The notes under the pieces were generated by a model. It did not search any database, had not been told where the DNA came from, and saw only the letters and a program-made list of their open reading frames with translations. Below are positions 17,591 through 26,149 of a stretch of 64,000 bases of DNA, one piece after another. The stretch is from the NCBI RefSeq assembly GCF_001652265.1, contig NZ_LWBS01000253.1, positions 12,362 to 76,361 of the forward strand. The letters run 5' to 3'. The stretch comes from Rhizobium leguminosarum. Its GTDB lineage: Bacteria > Pseudomonadota > Alphaproteobacteria > Rhizobiales > Rhizobiaceae. How positions within the stretch are numbered: the stretch's first letter is position 1; each line of letters begins with the position of its first letter. The position numbers and the translations under genes were made by a program.

Positions 17591-18670
17591 ATGGAAATGG
17601 AAGACCAAAAGCCCGTCCTCAAGGTCGGCATTCTCGGATGTGGACCGATTTCGCAGGCCGCGCATTTCGAGAGCGTCACCAAAGCAAAGAATGCTGAGCT
17701 CTACGCAATCTGCGACATCGCTGACGATCTGCGCGAACGGATGGACGCAACGCACGCGCCGCGAAAGGCGTTTAAGAACTATGCGGAGATGCTCGCCGAT
17801 CCTGAGCTTGATGCCGTCGTCATCGCCACGTCGGACGCGTTTCATGTGCCGGCCGCTCTCGAGGCGCTGAGTGCAGGCAAGCATGTGCTGAGTGAAAAGC
17901 CGATCGGCATCTCCGTGGAAGAAGTCGAAGCGCTCAAGCGGGCCGTCGAGAAGAGCGGCAAGCTCTTGCAGGTTGGCCATATGAAACGTTTTGACGCCGG
18001 CTTGCAAAGCGCCAAGGAATTCATCGATGGCGGCATGGGCGAGATGCTCGCCCTCAAGGCATGGTACTGCGACTCCACCCATCGCTACGCGGTCACCGAT
18101 GCGGTTCAGCCTCTCATGGTCAAGAGCGTGGACGCCAAGAAGCCGTCGGGAAACCCAAAGGCCGATCTGCAGCGCTACTATATGCTTGCGCATGGCAGCC
18201 ATCTCCTCGACACCGCGCGCTACTTCGCAGGCGAGATAACCGAGGTTGATGCGCGGCTCCGGGAGCGGTTCGGCGCCTATTGCTGGTTTGTCGATGTCGC
18301 CTTCAAGAACGGTGTGATTGGACATCTCGATCTGACGATCTCCGTTCGAATGGACTGGCACGAAGGCTTCCAGATATACGGAGAGAACGGCAGTATTCTC
18401 GGCAAGACCTACAATCCCTGGCTCTTCAAGACGAGCGAGGTGGAAATCTTCAGTGAAAAGTCCGGAGCAACGACACGTGTTCTGGGGGCTGACGGTCACT
18501 TCTATCGCCGGCAACTCGAAGCATTTTCCGACTCAATTCTGACCGGAACGCCCATGGCCGGCGCCGACATCGACGATGGCATCGCGTCCGTCCGGGGCAT
18601 GGTTGCGATTGCGCGATCGGTAAAGTCCGGAAAACCCGTGAAGCTCTCAGAAGTCTCGGGAGCCGTCTGA
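17591..18670 (+). CDS. Gfo/Idh/MocA-family oxidoreductase
   Basis: 359-residue NAD(P)-dependent dehydrogenase. The Rossmann glycine motif GILGCGPISQAAHF is at the N-terminus, and the family EKP motif is in HVLSEKPIGI. The C-terminal substrate domain contains DWHEGFQIYGENGS. An ATG at 17591 with AGAAAGG upstream gives the family-typical start. The stop overlaps the next start by one base. Such enzymes often oxidise a ring hydroxyl of sugars or inositols, in partnership with an isomerase like the one downstream. Confidence 0.87.
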   Translation: MEMEDQKPVLKVGILGCGPISQAAHFESVTKAKNAELYAICDIADDLRERMDATHAPRKAFKNYAEMLADPELDAVVIATSDAFHVPAALEALSAGKHVLSEKPIGISVEEVEALKRAVEKSGKLLQVGHMKRFDAGLQSAKEFIDGGMGEMLALKAWYCDSTHRYAVTDAVQPLMVKSVDAKKPSGNPKADLQRYYMLAHGSHLLDTARYFAGEITEVDARLRERFGAYCWFVDVAFKNGVIGHLDLTISVRMDWHEGFQIYGENGSILGKTYNPWLFKTSEVEIFSEKSGATTRVLGADGHFYRRQLEAFSDSILTGTPMAGADIDDGIASVRGMVAIARSVKSGKPVKLSEVSGAV

Positions 18671-19497
18671 TGCAGATCGGCATCTTCGCAAAGACGTTTC
18701 CCGGTTCCGCGCCGCACGATGTTCTGAAGGCGGCCAAGGAAACAGGCTACCAGTCCGTCCAGTACAATATGGCCTGCTCCGGTCTGAGTTCCCTGCCGGT
18801 GGACGTGAGCGATGCCGTAGCCGATGCGGTAGCGGTCGCTTCCCATGAAACAGGCGTATCAATTGCCGCGATCTCAGCGACATACAACATGATCCATCCG
18901 GACCTGACCGTCCGCGAAACCGGAAGAGTGAGCTTTGAAACGATTGCCTCCCAGGCAGGTCGGATGGGATCACGGCTCCTGACCGTTTGCACAGGCAGCT
19001 GTGATCCCATCGATCAATGGCGCCACCATCCCGATAATGACACGGGTGCAGCCTGGTCCGAGATGATCAAGGAATTCCGGCTGCTGATCGCCATCGCCGA
19101 TCGCTACGATATCCGGATCGGTGTCGAGCCGGAGCTCGCCAACGTCATAAATTCCGCGCACAAGGCGCGTACCTTAATCGACACTCTCGCCAACGACCGC
19201 ATCAAAATCGTTTTCGATCCGGCCAACCTCATCGAACAGGAAGAGCCGGAGCAAAGAAGGCGGATCATCGAAACCGCTGTCCATCTGCTTGAAGATCGCA
19301 TCGAGATCGCACATGCCAAGGACCGCAATGCCGGCGGAGGCTTTGCCACCGCCGGCAGGGGTGTCATCGACTACGCTCATTACATCGCAACGCTGCGCGC
19401 GTCAGGCTTCGCCGGTGATCTCATCACCCATGGGCTTGCCGCCGGCGAGGCAGGCGACGTGTCGCGGTTTCTGCGCTCGACCTTGGATCGACCATGA
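18670..19497 (+). CDS. Sugar phosphate isomerase/epimerase (TIM barrel)
   Basis: 275-residue xylose-isomerase-like TIM barrel (AP_endonuc_2 family, IolE/IolH-like). Putative metal ligands occur in GVEPE, FDPAN and IAHAKD, at the expected strands of the barrel. It overlaps the preceding gene by one base and the next by four (ATGA). Paired with the Gfo/Idh enzyme it may isomerise or dehydrate a keto-sugar intermediate. The precise reaction is unknown. Confidence 0.82.
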   Translation: MQIGIFAKTFPGSAPHDVLKAAKETGYQSVQYNMACSGLSSLPVDVSDAVADAVAVASHETGVSIAAISATYNMIHPDLTVRETGRVSFETIASQAGRMGSRLLTVCTGSCDPIDQWRHHPDNDTGAAWSEMIKEFRLLIAIADRYDIRIGVEPELANVINSAHKARTLIDTLANDRIKIVFDPANLIEQEEPEQRRRIIETAVHLLEDRIEIAHAKDRNAGGGFATAGRGVIDYAHYIATLRASGFAGDLITHGLAAGEAGDVSRFLRSTLDRP

Positions 19498-20297
19498 AAC
19501 GCACGACCCACGTCAGCGGAAGCGTGAAGCTTTCCGTCACCGAGACCGGTGACGGTGAGGCATTCGTCTTCCAGCACGGGCTGTGTGGCGACGCTGCCCA
19601 GCCGGCGCTGGCCTTTCCCGACCGCACGGCATTTCGATGTGTGACGGTCGAATGCCGGGGCCACGGCCTCTCGGGGGCCGGCCGCGTGGATGACCTCTCG
19701 ATCGCGACGTTCGCCGATGACATCGTCGACTATGTTCAGGCGTCGGGGGCGGAAAAAGCTGTGATCGGCGGCATCTCCATGGGGGCCGCCATTTCGCTCC
19801 GCATTGCAGTTCGAAAGCCAGAACGCGTTCGGGCATTGGTCATTGCTCGCCCCGCGTGGCTCGCGGAATATAATCCGGAGAACATGCGGCCGAATGCTTA
19901 CGTCGGCGAACTGCTTGAGACACTGCCTGCACTCGAAGCACGCCAACGTTTCGAAATCTCGGAGATTGCCGATACGCTTCGGCGCGATGCACCCGATAAC
20001 CTCGCCTCGATCCGTGGCTTCTTTTCCCGCGAGCCGATCGATGTGACCGCCGCTTTGCTGCGCCGGATTTCCGCCGACGGCCCTGGCGTCAGCGAACAGG
20101 ATATCCGGCGGATTTCGGTGCCGACGCTGGTCATCGGGCATCAACGAGACTTCGTCCACCCCATCTCTTACGCGGGCACTTTGGCAAACTGGATACCCGG
20201 AGCCCGCTTCGTCGAAATCACCCCAAAGGCCGAGAGCCCGGAAGCCTATCGCTCGGACTTCCAGGCCGCCCTCGCCGCATTCCTCAAGGAGCTTTAG
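19494..20297 (+). CDS. Alpha/beta hydrolase
   Basis: 267-residue hydrolase with an oxyanion-hole region FQHGLCGD and nucleophile elbow GGISMGAAI (Ser near residue 93). A likely acid or partner residue lies in VIGHQRDFVHP. No histidine is visible at the usual C-terminal catalytic position; the tail reads ITPKAESPEAY, so the triad may be altered. It overlaps the isomerase by four bases. Hydrolysis of a sugar lactone or ester is possible within the pathway but is inference. Confidence 0.75.
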   Translation: MKRTTHVSGSVKLSVTETGDGEAFVFQHGLCGDAAQPALAFPDRTAFRCVTVECRGHGLSGAGRVDDLSIATFADDIVDYVQASGAEKAVIGGISMGAAISLRIAVRKPERVRALVIARPAWLAEYNPENMRPNAYVGELLETLPALEARQRFEISEIADTLRRDAPDNLASIRGFFSREPIDVTAALLRRISADGPGVSEQDIRRISVPTLVIGHQRDFVHPISYAGTLANWIPGARFVEITPKAESPEAYRSDFQAALAAFLKEL

Positions 20298-21005
20298 ATG
20301 AGACCCGCCCCCAACTGGATCGACGCCCTTCCGAAGAACCGCTTGATGGCGGAGATGTCGCTGTGGTCCGCCAATCTCGGCCGACTTGAAGACGAGATCA
20401 AACGCGTCGACGCACTCACGGACATTTATCATATCGACGTGGCCGACGGTCATTTCTCCCCTGCCCTGTTGTTCTTCCCGGACCTGGTGGCTCTCTGCCG
20501 CAAGCACACGTCAAAGCCCCTCCATGTGCATCTGATGGCAACCGACGACATCCTAGACGATCAGATACGCCAATTCGCCGATGCGGGTTCCGATCTGATC
20601 AGTATCCACGCAGAGAACGCCAACATCGATGCCGGTCTCAAGCTCATCGCTGATCTCGGTCTTGTCTCTGGCATCGTGCTTCAGCTGCAGACCGGTGTTG
20701 CGGACGTGGCGCAATATCTCGATCGCATTGGCATGCTGACGCTGCTCGGAACCCGCATCGGCATCAAGGGCCAGGGTCTCGACGCGCAAGCCGAGCCGCG
20801 TCTTCTTGAAGCCGCCGCCCTGATCGCCGGCAAGGCATCGACGAACAGGGTGGTTCTCGCAGCGGACGGCGGAATCCGCGAGCACACCGTCCCGGGCCTT
20901 CGTCGCGCCGGCGCAGAAACCATCGTCATGGGATCGCTCGCATTCAATGCCGACGACTTCAGCAAGCGGATGGAATGGGTCCATGCTCAACCGACTGAGA
21001 GATAA
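20298..21005 (+). CDS. Ribulose-phosphate 3-epimerase-like protein
   Basis: 235-residue TIM-barrel protein of the RPE/AlsE family. The active-site pattern HIDVADGHFSPAL, the following PLHVHLM and SIHAEN (His and Glu), and AADGGI with IVMGS for phosphate binding are all visible. The first strand reads MAEMSLWSAN rather than the usual APSILSADF, which puts it outside housekeeping RPE. It starts directly after the hydrolase stop. It likely epimerises or decarboxylates a ketose phosphate made by the ROK kinase next door. Confidence 0.83.
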   Translation: MRPAPNWIDALPKNRLMAEMSLWSANLGRLEDEIKRVDALTDIYHIDVADGHFSPALLFFPDLVALCRKHTSKPLHVHLMATDDILDDQIRQFADAGSDLISIHAENANIDAGLKLIADLGLVSGIVLQLQTGVADVAQYLDRIGMLTLLGTRIGIKGQGLDAQAEPRLLEAAALIAGKASTNRVVLAADGGIREHTVPGLRRAGAETIVMGSLAFNADDFSKRMEWVHAQPTER

Positions 21006-21009
21006 TTCC

Positions 21010-21975
21010 ATGACCCGCCGGCAGGGGCTTTCCATCGGCTTCGATCTCGGCGGCACTCAGGTTCGCGCCGCCTTGGTCGATAGCGGAAAGGTCGTAAGCC
21101 GTGCCGCGGCGAAAACCGACGTTGCGGGCGGCCCCGAGGGGGTGATGGTCCAGTTCCGTCAACTCGCTTCGGAAATCTGTGGCGGATCGCAGCTCTCGAA
21201 TGTTCAGGCTGTTGGTATCTCGGCGCCGGGGCCTCTTGATACGGAGACAGGCGTCGTCGATCACATTCCCACCCTTCCCGGCTGGGAGCAGTTTCCGTTG
21301 CGAAGCCGTCTTTCCGAAGCCTTCGGTCGATTGGCGATTGTCGAGAACGACGGCATCGCCGCCGCCTTCGGTGAATGGAAACACGGGGCAGGTCAGGGAT
21401 TGGACCATCTCGTCTATGTGACGGTGAGCACGGGAATTGGCGGCGGTGTCGTGGTAGACGGCAGTCTCATGCACGGACATCGCGGCATGGGTGCCCATGT
21501 CGGTCACTTCCGCATGGCGCCCGATGGCCCCGTGTGCTCCTGCGGCGCCCTCGGGTGTTTTGAAGCCTTCGCAGCCGGTACGGCCTTGGGCAAGCGCGCG
21601 AAAAAGATCGCCGCAGAGAACCCGCGCGGCTATCTCGGTAAACTGGCCGCGACAGCCCCTGTGGAAACGCGGCATGCCGTTGAAGGCGCGCGCGGCGGCG
21701 ATGCAGAGTGCATCGCCTTGATCGAAGAAGAGGCAGACCTGCTCGGCGTGGGATTTACCGGTCTCGCCCATCTCTTCAGCCCGCAGCGCATCATCATGGG
21801 CGGTGGCGTCTCACAAGCTTTCGACCTGCTCACTGCAGGTATTCACCGGCGTATCAGGCGAGATGCGATGGCCCCATTCAAAAGCGTCGAAGTGGTTCCG
21901 GCAGCCTTGGGAGACAATTGCGGGCTGGTCGGCGTAGCGTCCCTCGCCCTCAGCGTCGCCAATGCAGAATCGTGA
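21010..21975 (+). CDS. ROK-family sugar kinase
   Basis: 321-residue ROK protein without a helix-turn-helix, so a kinase rather than a repressor. It has the ATP motif IGFDLGGTQVRAA, the catalytic-Asp segment IVENDGIAAAFGEW, and the zinc motif CSCGALGCFE. The usual GEIGH reads GAHVGH, so the sugar-binding Glu is replaced, which may reflect an unusual substrate. The ATG at 21010 is chosen; an in-frame ATG at 20983 would overlap the epimerase gene. It probably phosphorylates the ketose or aldose of this pathway. Confidence 0.83.
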   Translation: MTRRQGLSIGFDLGGTQVRAALVDSGKVVSRAAAKTDVAGGPEGVMVQFRQLASEICGGSQLSNVQAVGISAPGPLDTETGVVDHIPTLPGWEQFPLRSRLSEAFGRLAIVENDGIAAAFGEWKHGAGQGLDHLVYVTVSTGIGGGVVVDGSLMHGHRGMGAHVGHFRMAPDGPVCSCGALGCFEAFAAGTALGKRAKKIAAENPRGYLGKLAATAPVETRHAVEGARGGDAECIALIEEEADLLGVGFTGLAHLFSPQRIIMGGGVSQAFDLLTAGIHRRIRRDAMAPFKSVEVVPAALGDNCGLVGVASLALSVANAES

Positions 21976-21988
21976 AGGAGGAAAACTC

Positions 21989-22747
21989 ATGGATTATTTG
22001 AACAAACTCAGACTTGACGGCCGCCGTGCCGTCGTCACCGGCGGGGCCGGCGGCATAGGTGCATCTTGCGTCGATGCCCTGGTCTCGGCCGGCGCCGAGG
22101 TCGTTATCGTCGACTTCAGCCAAGCCAATCTCGACGCCGCCGAAGCGCGTCTCGGTGATGCAACTGTCTCGTTCGAAAAACTCGACGTCACCGATCCAGC
22201 CGCCGTGAAATCGCTCGCCGAGAAGCTTCAGCCGATCGACATCCTCGTGAACAATGCCGGTATTGGCCGCCAGACGGCTGGCGAGGACATCAGCGAAGCG
22301 GAATGGCATGAGGTGATGAATGTCAACTTCAACGCCGTCTTCTGGTGCGCCCAGGCCTTTGGCCGCGCTATGATCGAACGTGGTCACGGCTCGATCGTCA
22401 ATATCGGCTCGATGGCCGGCGAAATTGTCGTCCGACCCCAGAAGAACGTCCACTACAATGCATCCAAGGCTGGGGTGCATCATATCACCAAGTCTCTCGC
22501 GGCCGAATGGGCGCCCCGCGGTGTCCGCGTCAATGCTGTCGCTCCCGGCTTCATCGAAACACCGATGAACGCCTTTGCGCTCAAGAACGATATCGAGACC
22601 ACCAATATCTGGCTTAATAACATTCCGATGGGCCGGGTCGGTCAAACGCATGAAATCGCATCGATCGTCCTCTTCCTGGCTTCGGACGCTTCAAGCCTCA
22701 TGACTGGTTCCATCGTCCTGGCGGACGGCGGCTATACGGTCTGGTGA
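21989..22747 (+). CDS. Short-chain dehydrogenase/reductase (SDR)
   Basis: 252-residue classical SDR. TGGAGGIGAS binds the nucleotide, NNAG is present, and the catalytic Ser is in NIGSMAG. The YxxxK pair is in HYNASKAGV, and the substrate loop follows PGFIETPM. AAGGAGG lies eight bases upstream of the ATG. It is the last intact gene of the operon. An acidic residue (VDFSQ) after the second strand suggests NAD rather than NADP. Confidence 0.87.
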   Translation: MDYLNKLRLDGRRAVVTGGAGGIGASCVDALVSAGAEVVIVDFSQANLDAAEARLGDATVSFEKLDVTDPAAVKSLAEKLQPIDILVNNAGIGRQTAGEDISEAEWHEVMNVNFNAVFWCAQAFGRAMIERGHGSIVNIGSMAGEIVVRPQKNVHYNASKAGVHHITKSLAAEWAPRGVRVNAVAPGFIETPMNAFALKNDIETTNIWLNNIPMGRVGQTHEIASIVLFLASDASSLMTGSIVLADGGYTVW

Positions 22748-22822
22748 CCGCGCCCATGGGTCTGACGGGCAAAGTGGCAATCGTTGCAGGCGGCGCAAGT
22801 GGAATCGGCGCCGCCATCGCCC
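22744..22822 (+). pseudogene. Second SDR gene, truncated after its nucleotide-binding motif
   Basis: A GTG overlapping the preceding stop by four bases opens a frame reading GLTGKVAIVAGGASGIGAAIA, the first beta-alpha-beta unit of an SDR. Homology ends at about 22822, where a transposase fragment begins. The overlap shows it belonged to the sugar operon, so the original operon continued beyond this point and was cut by a rearrangement. Confidence 0.65.
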
Positions 22823-22908
22823 TGCTCGTCTACATCGACGATGCGACCGGCAAGCTGCTGGTTCGCCGGATCAGAGAACACGTTCGACTATCTGCATGCG
22901 ACGAAGGC
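22822..22908 (+). mobile_element. ISNCY-family transposase fragment
   Basis: About 85 bases encode LLVYIDDATGKLL and, in another frame, FAGSENTFDYLHATKA. These are consecutive blocks of the DDE domain of ISNCY-type transposases. A small deletion causes the frame change. No ends or flanking repeats are visible. It joins the broken SDR on its left to a broken hipA on its right. Confidence 0.6.
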
Positions 22909-23079
22909 CCCTCGGGTCAAAGCCAGCGCAGGGTCCAGCGAGAAGCGATCAGGATCCTTCAGCCACGCATCGTCATATTCGAACAGTATGGTCTCTGAGC
23001 CGCGGATGCGATTGCTCCTCGCAAGACCAATTCTGCGGGTATCTCCAGCAAGGTCGATATGAACTTCGAAGTCAGCCAT
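22905..23079 (-). pseudogene. hipA: HipA-like toxin kinase, N-terminal fragment
   Basis: Minus-strand frame of about 58 residues reads MADFEVHIDLAGDTRRIG, then ETILFEYDDAWL and FSLDPALALTRGAF, the typical HipA N-subdomain. It ends in the ISNCY fragment, so the whole kinase domain is missing. Its ATG overlaps the stop of the antitoxin gene by eight bases, as expected for hipBA order. No toxic activity is possible. Confidence 0.7.
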
Positions 23080-23407
23080 CGCGAGACGATCCTGACGCGG
23101 GCTTCAGGCGAACGCGCTTTGGCAGATCGGCACTGGCAAGCGCCTGGCCGACACTGTCGTTGCTGATGTCAGCAACCTGGGTCAGCCCGTCGAGTAGCCC
23201 TAACGCCTGGAGGACGCCCGCATAGATTCCGATGCCGACGTTCGTGTCGCCCGCCTCGATCTTTTGCAGGGTCGAGCGAGAGGTAAATGCTCGCTCTGCT
23301 ACTACTGCCATCGGCAACTTACGTCGGCGGCGAGCATCATAAATATCCGCGCCAAGCTTTCGCAAAGCTTGCCTGACGGCTGCCGATGGTTGATGTGGGG
23401 TAGGCAT
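23072..23407 (-). CDS. hipB: HipB-like XRE-family antitoxin/regulator
   Basis: 111-residue protein with a helix-turn-helix of the Cro/C1 type (VRQALRKLGADIYDARRRRK, then AERAFTSRSTLQKIEAGD). The length and position upstream of a hipA fragment fit HipB. The gene itself looks intact. Without its toxin it is an orphan DNA-binding protein that could still repress its own promoter. Confidence 0.72.
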   Translation of the reverse strand: MPTPHQPSAAVRQALRKLGADIYDARRRRKLPMAVVAERAFTSRSTLQKIEAGDTNVGIGIYAGVLQALGLLDGLTQVADISNDSVGQALASADLPKRVRLKPASGSSRDG

Positions 23408-23599
23408 CTGAGACCTTCGCGCTACAGAATTTAGCTTTATGTAGCACGAAGCTTACAACATTTCCACCACAAGCGTGATGGACCGTCTGCTCCTTCGAGG
23501 GGCCGGAACAAGAGCAGTGCGAAATCGTACGCTAAGGGGAACGGGGCGGGAACTTACGCGGCACGCCGTAGCCCAGGGCGGAGCGTTCGGAATCCGTTC

Positions 23600-23760
23600 G
23601 GCATCTGATGTGTAGATGCCGGTAAGGTTGATATGTTCCCAACTTAGTGGCGAGATGTGCTTCAACAGAGCGTCAGGAATGTCTCGCCCCGCTCGTTTCA
23701 GCTGTGTGACCGCGCGATCAAGACCGTATTCCAATGCACGATCGCACTGACGACGATGTC
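23600..23760 (-). pseudogene. Tn3-family transposase C-terminal fragment
   Basis: Two minus-strand frames carry AIVHWNTV and LKRAGRDIPDALLKHISPLSWEHINLTG, the terminal blocks of Tn3-family transposases. A frameshift lies between them and everything upstream is missing. It abuts the broken agmatinase gene. It is a relic of a Tn3-like transposon. Confidence 0.65.
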
Positions 23761-23845
23761 TTCGTCGACCGACCGGTTGGTCCGTCGGGACATGATCCAG
23801 CGACTGCGCCCCGAAGATAACCGGCATTCGCGTTCCGGCGCTGTA

Positions 23846-24327
23846 TTTTTTCCACCGAAGTAATTGTCCCACGTATCACTATGTGCATCAAAATGGATGA
23901 GCGCCAAAGGTCCGTGTCGAGCGGCAACCGCACGCAGTTCCGCCAGCGTCAAGGAATGCTTTCCTCCTATTCCGCACCGCACGATGCCTCGCTGCACCAA
24001 CGTCGACACCGAACGCTCAAGATATTCCAGAGTTTCCATTTCGTAACCGGGGACGTATTCGAGTCCCCAACGTCTGCTATCCGCAGCGCCTCGAAAATAT
24101 TGATGTTGTTTCGGTAGGGATTGATCGGCCTAAGCATCACGGATGCCGTCCGCACGGCATTCGGGTGCGAATCGTGCACCTGTGCGGTACGGCGCGCCCG
24201 AGTCTGCCGGCAAGCCGATGATGGCCGCATCTAGCTGATCCAAACCTGTGGCCAGAGGCAAGCGCATAAATGTCGGCGCACCACAAAAGCGCGGTGTTTC
24301 GAGTGAGTTGATCGGCAATACAGACAT
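23846..24327 (-). pseudogene. Agmatinase/ureohydrolase pseudogene
   Basis: Frames on the minus strand combine into a ureohydrolase N-terminal half. They read PRFCGAPTFMRLP, DAAIIGLPADSGAPYRTGAR, RPINPYRN, ALRIADVGD, and GGKHSLTLAELRAVA followed by ALIHFDAHSDTWDNYFGGK. The FDAHSDTW manganese motif is intact, but at least two frameshifts break the gene. The C-terminal half is replaced by other sequence. It is not functional as it stands. Confidence 0.7.
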
Positions 24328-24597
24328 CTGCAGTCTTCCCTTCGCTTCTTTGAAGGCGATGCTTCGACCGACGCGGTAGTTCACCCTGTTCCAGTGTTCA
24401 CAGCCGAGCTCCGCGGCACGGAGCTTTCGATGGCGCCGCCAAACACAGAAATCTTATAAGGAACGTCAATCCAGATCCGGCAGATTCTCGTGCCTCGGCA
24501 GAGGACGATTGGTTTGCGCAGATCTTATGCGCACCTTGACCCATGTGCGGAGCTGACCGTGACAGGCGTGCCCTGCCACGGTGAGAGAAGTGAGCAT

Positions 24598-25389
24598 TCA
24601 CTGCTGAATGCTTTTGATGGGATCTTTCGGGGCTGGATTGAATCCAACCAGATCCGTCGTGAGCTTGGCGTAAGTACCATCTGCAATCATTTCAGCCAGA
24701 GCCTTGTTGACGGCCTTGACCAGCTCGGGCTTGCCCTTCTTGACCGCAAAGCCCTTCTGGATACGGCTGACGAATTCCGGTAGAACCTGAAGCGGCATGT
24801 TTGCGGATTTGATCATGTAGCCGGCACCGATCGCATCGGTGATCTCAGCGTCAATGTTGCCGTTGATAAGATCCTGGATGCCGTCTGTCTCGGCCTTGTA
24901 CCCCTTCACAGCGGCGCCCTTGTCTTCCGCGATCTTAGAGAAGGTGGAGGATGCCAGCGCGCCGACCGTCTTGCCCTTCAGATCGTCCGGCGACTTGATG
25001 GAAGAGTTGTTCGGAACGACGACGACACCGCCGGATTCCAGCCAGCCATCCGCAAAGACAACCTGCTTCTGACGCTCGGGAGTTATGTCCATGGCATCAC
25101 TTGTAATATCATATTGATCCGCCTGAAGCCCGATCAGCAACGACTCCCACTTGATGATGACAGGCGTGTATTCGAGGCCAAGACGCTTGGAGATCTCCTT
25201 CATCACGCGGATTTCAAGACCATCGAGAGTCCCGTCGGCTGCGCGCATGCTAAACGGCGGGAAAGTACCTTCGGTGGCGACCAGCAACTTGCCGGGCTGC
25301 AGCAATTCGAGATCGGCGGCCGAGGCTGACACCTGGCTGGAAAAAACGGCGGCTGCGGCAAAAGCAAAGGCGATTATCTGACGTTTCAT
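24598..25389 (-). CDS. Amino acid ABC transporter substrate-binding protein
   Basis: 263-residue periplasmic family 3 (polar amino acid) binding protein. A signal peptide ends near SASAAD. The family blocks GKLLVATEGTFPPFSM, GLEIRVMKEISKRLGL and DAEITDAIG follow. The ATG at 25389 has AAGAAGGGA upstream; an in-frame ATG 18 bases earlier is possible. It is last in the operon with an ATPase, permease and DUF1989 protein. The ligand is probably an amino acid or derivative used by the neighbouring enzymes. Confidence 0.88.
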   Translation of the reverse strand: MKRQIIAFAFAAAAVFSSQVSASAADLELLQPGKLLVATEGTFPPFSMRAADGTLDGLEIRVMKEISKRLGLEYTPVIIKWESLLIGLQADQYDITSDAMDITPERQKQVVFADGWLESGGVVVVPNNSSIKSPDDLKGKTVGALASSTFSKIAEDKGAAVKGYKAETDGIQDLINGNIDAEITDAIGAGYMIKSANMPLQVLPEFVSRIQKGFAVKKGKPELVKAVNKALAEMIADGTYAKLTTDLVGFNPAPKDPIKSIQQ

Positions 25390-25488
25390 TTCTGTTCCCT
25401 TCTTCATTCTTGTTGGAGGTCTCTTGCCGCTCGGCAACAAGAGGTCAGTTTCTTCGGGCAGGAAGCACGAGGAATATGGGCAATCGGT

Positions 25489-26148
25489 TCAGCTATGCAC
25501 GGCGTAGCGGCGCTCCAGCCATGCCGCGAGTTGCGTGAAGATCGTCGTCAACAACAGATAGATCACGGCGACTGCGATATAGAAATCGAACGGGCGGAAG
25601 GTCATAGCGATCAATGTCTGCGCGTAGAGCGTCAACTCGACGACGGTGATGGTTGACAGAAGCGATGTGTTCTTCAGCGTCGAGATCGCCTCGTTCGTCA
25701 ACGATGGAAGCACGATGCGAAACACCTGCGGCAGGATGATGCTGCGCATCGTAGCGGCGTGGCTGAAGCCGATCGCAAGGGCCGATTCCATTTGTCCGCG
25801 CGGGATTGCCGATAGGCCGCTGCGGATGATTTCCGCGACATAGGCTCCACTGTTGATACCGAGCGCCAGAACACCTGCCGTAAACGGCGAAAGCCTGATG
25901 CCGATCTGGGGAAAGCCGAAATAGACGATGAAGACCTGGATGATCGTCGGCGTTCCGCGGATGAACCAGATATAGAATGCTGCAATGGAGCGGACCCCGC
26001 GCCATGTCGACCTTTGACCAAGGGCTGCCAGCAGCCCGGAACTCCAACTGACGACGATGGTGAGGATCGTCAGCCAGAGGACCGTCCAGGAGGCGGTCAG
26101 AAAGCCGGTACCGTAAAGCCTGACATCCGTCAGAAAATCCGTCAGCAT
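25489..26148 (-). CDS. Amino acid ABC transporter permease (HisM/GlnP type)
   Basis: 219-residue membrane protein of the polar amino acid permease family with about five hydrophobic helices. The EAA-type loop reads ESALAIGFSHAATMRSIILPQ. It starts one base after the ATPase stop, with GGGAGC upstream. Only one permease gene is present, so the channel is probably a homodimer. Confidence 0.88.
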   Translation of the reverse strand: MLTDFLTDVRLYGTGFLTASWTVLWLTILTIVVSWSSGLLAALGQRSTWRGVRSIAAFYIWFIRGTPTIIQVFIVYFGFPQIGIRLSPFTAGVLALGINSGAYVAEIIRSGLSAIPRGQMESALAIGFSHAATMRSIILPQVFRIVLPSLTNEAISTLKNTSLLSTITVVELTLYAQTLIAMTFRPFDFYIAVAVIYLLLTTIFTQLAAWLERRYAVHS

Positions 26149-26149
26149 G

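Noticed and set aside
19380..20507. 375-codon minus-strand ORF opposite the hydrolase and epimerase genes
   Set aside because: Antisense shadow caused by high GC, with no ribosome site or family motif.
24398..24601. 67-codon minus-strand ORF between the agmatinase relic and the amino acid binding protein
   Set aside because: Ser/Arg-rich composition and no homology; the 270-base gap is left unannotated.
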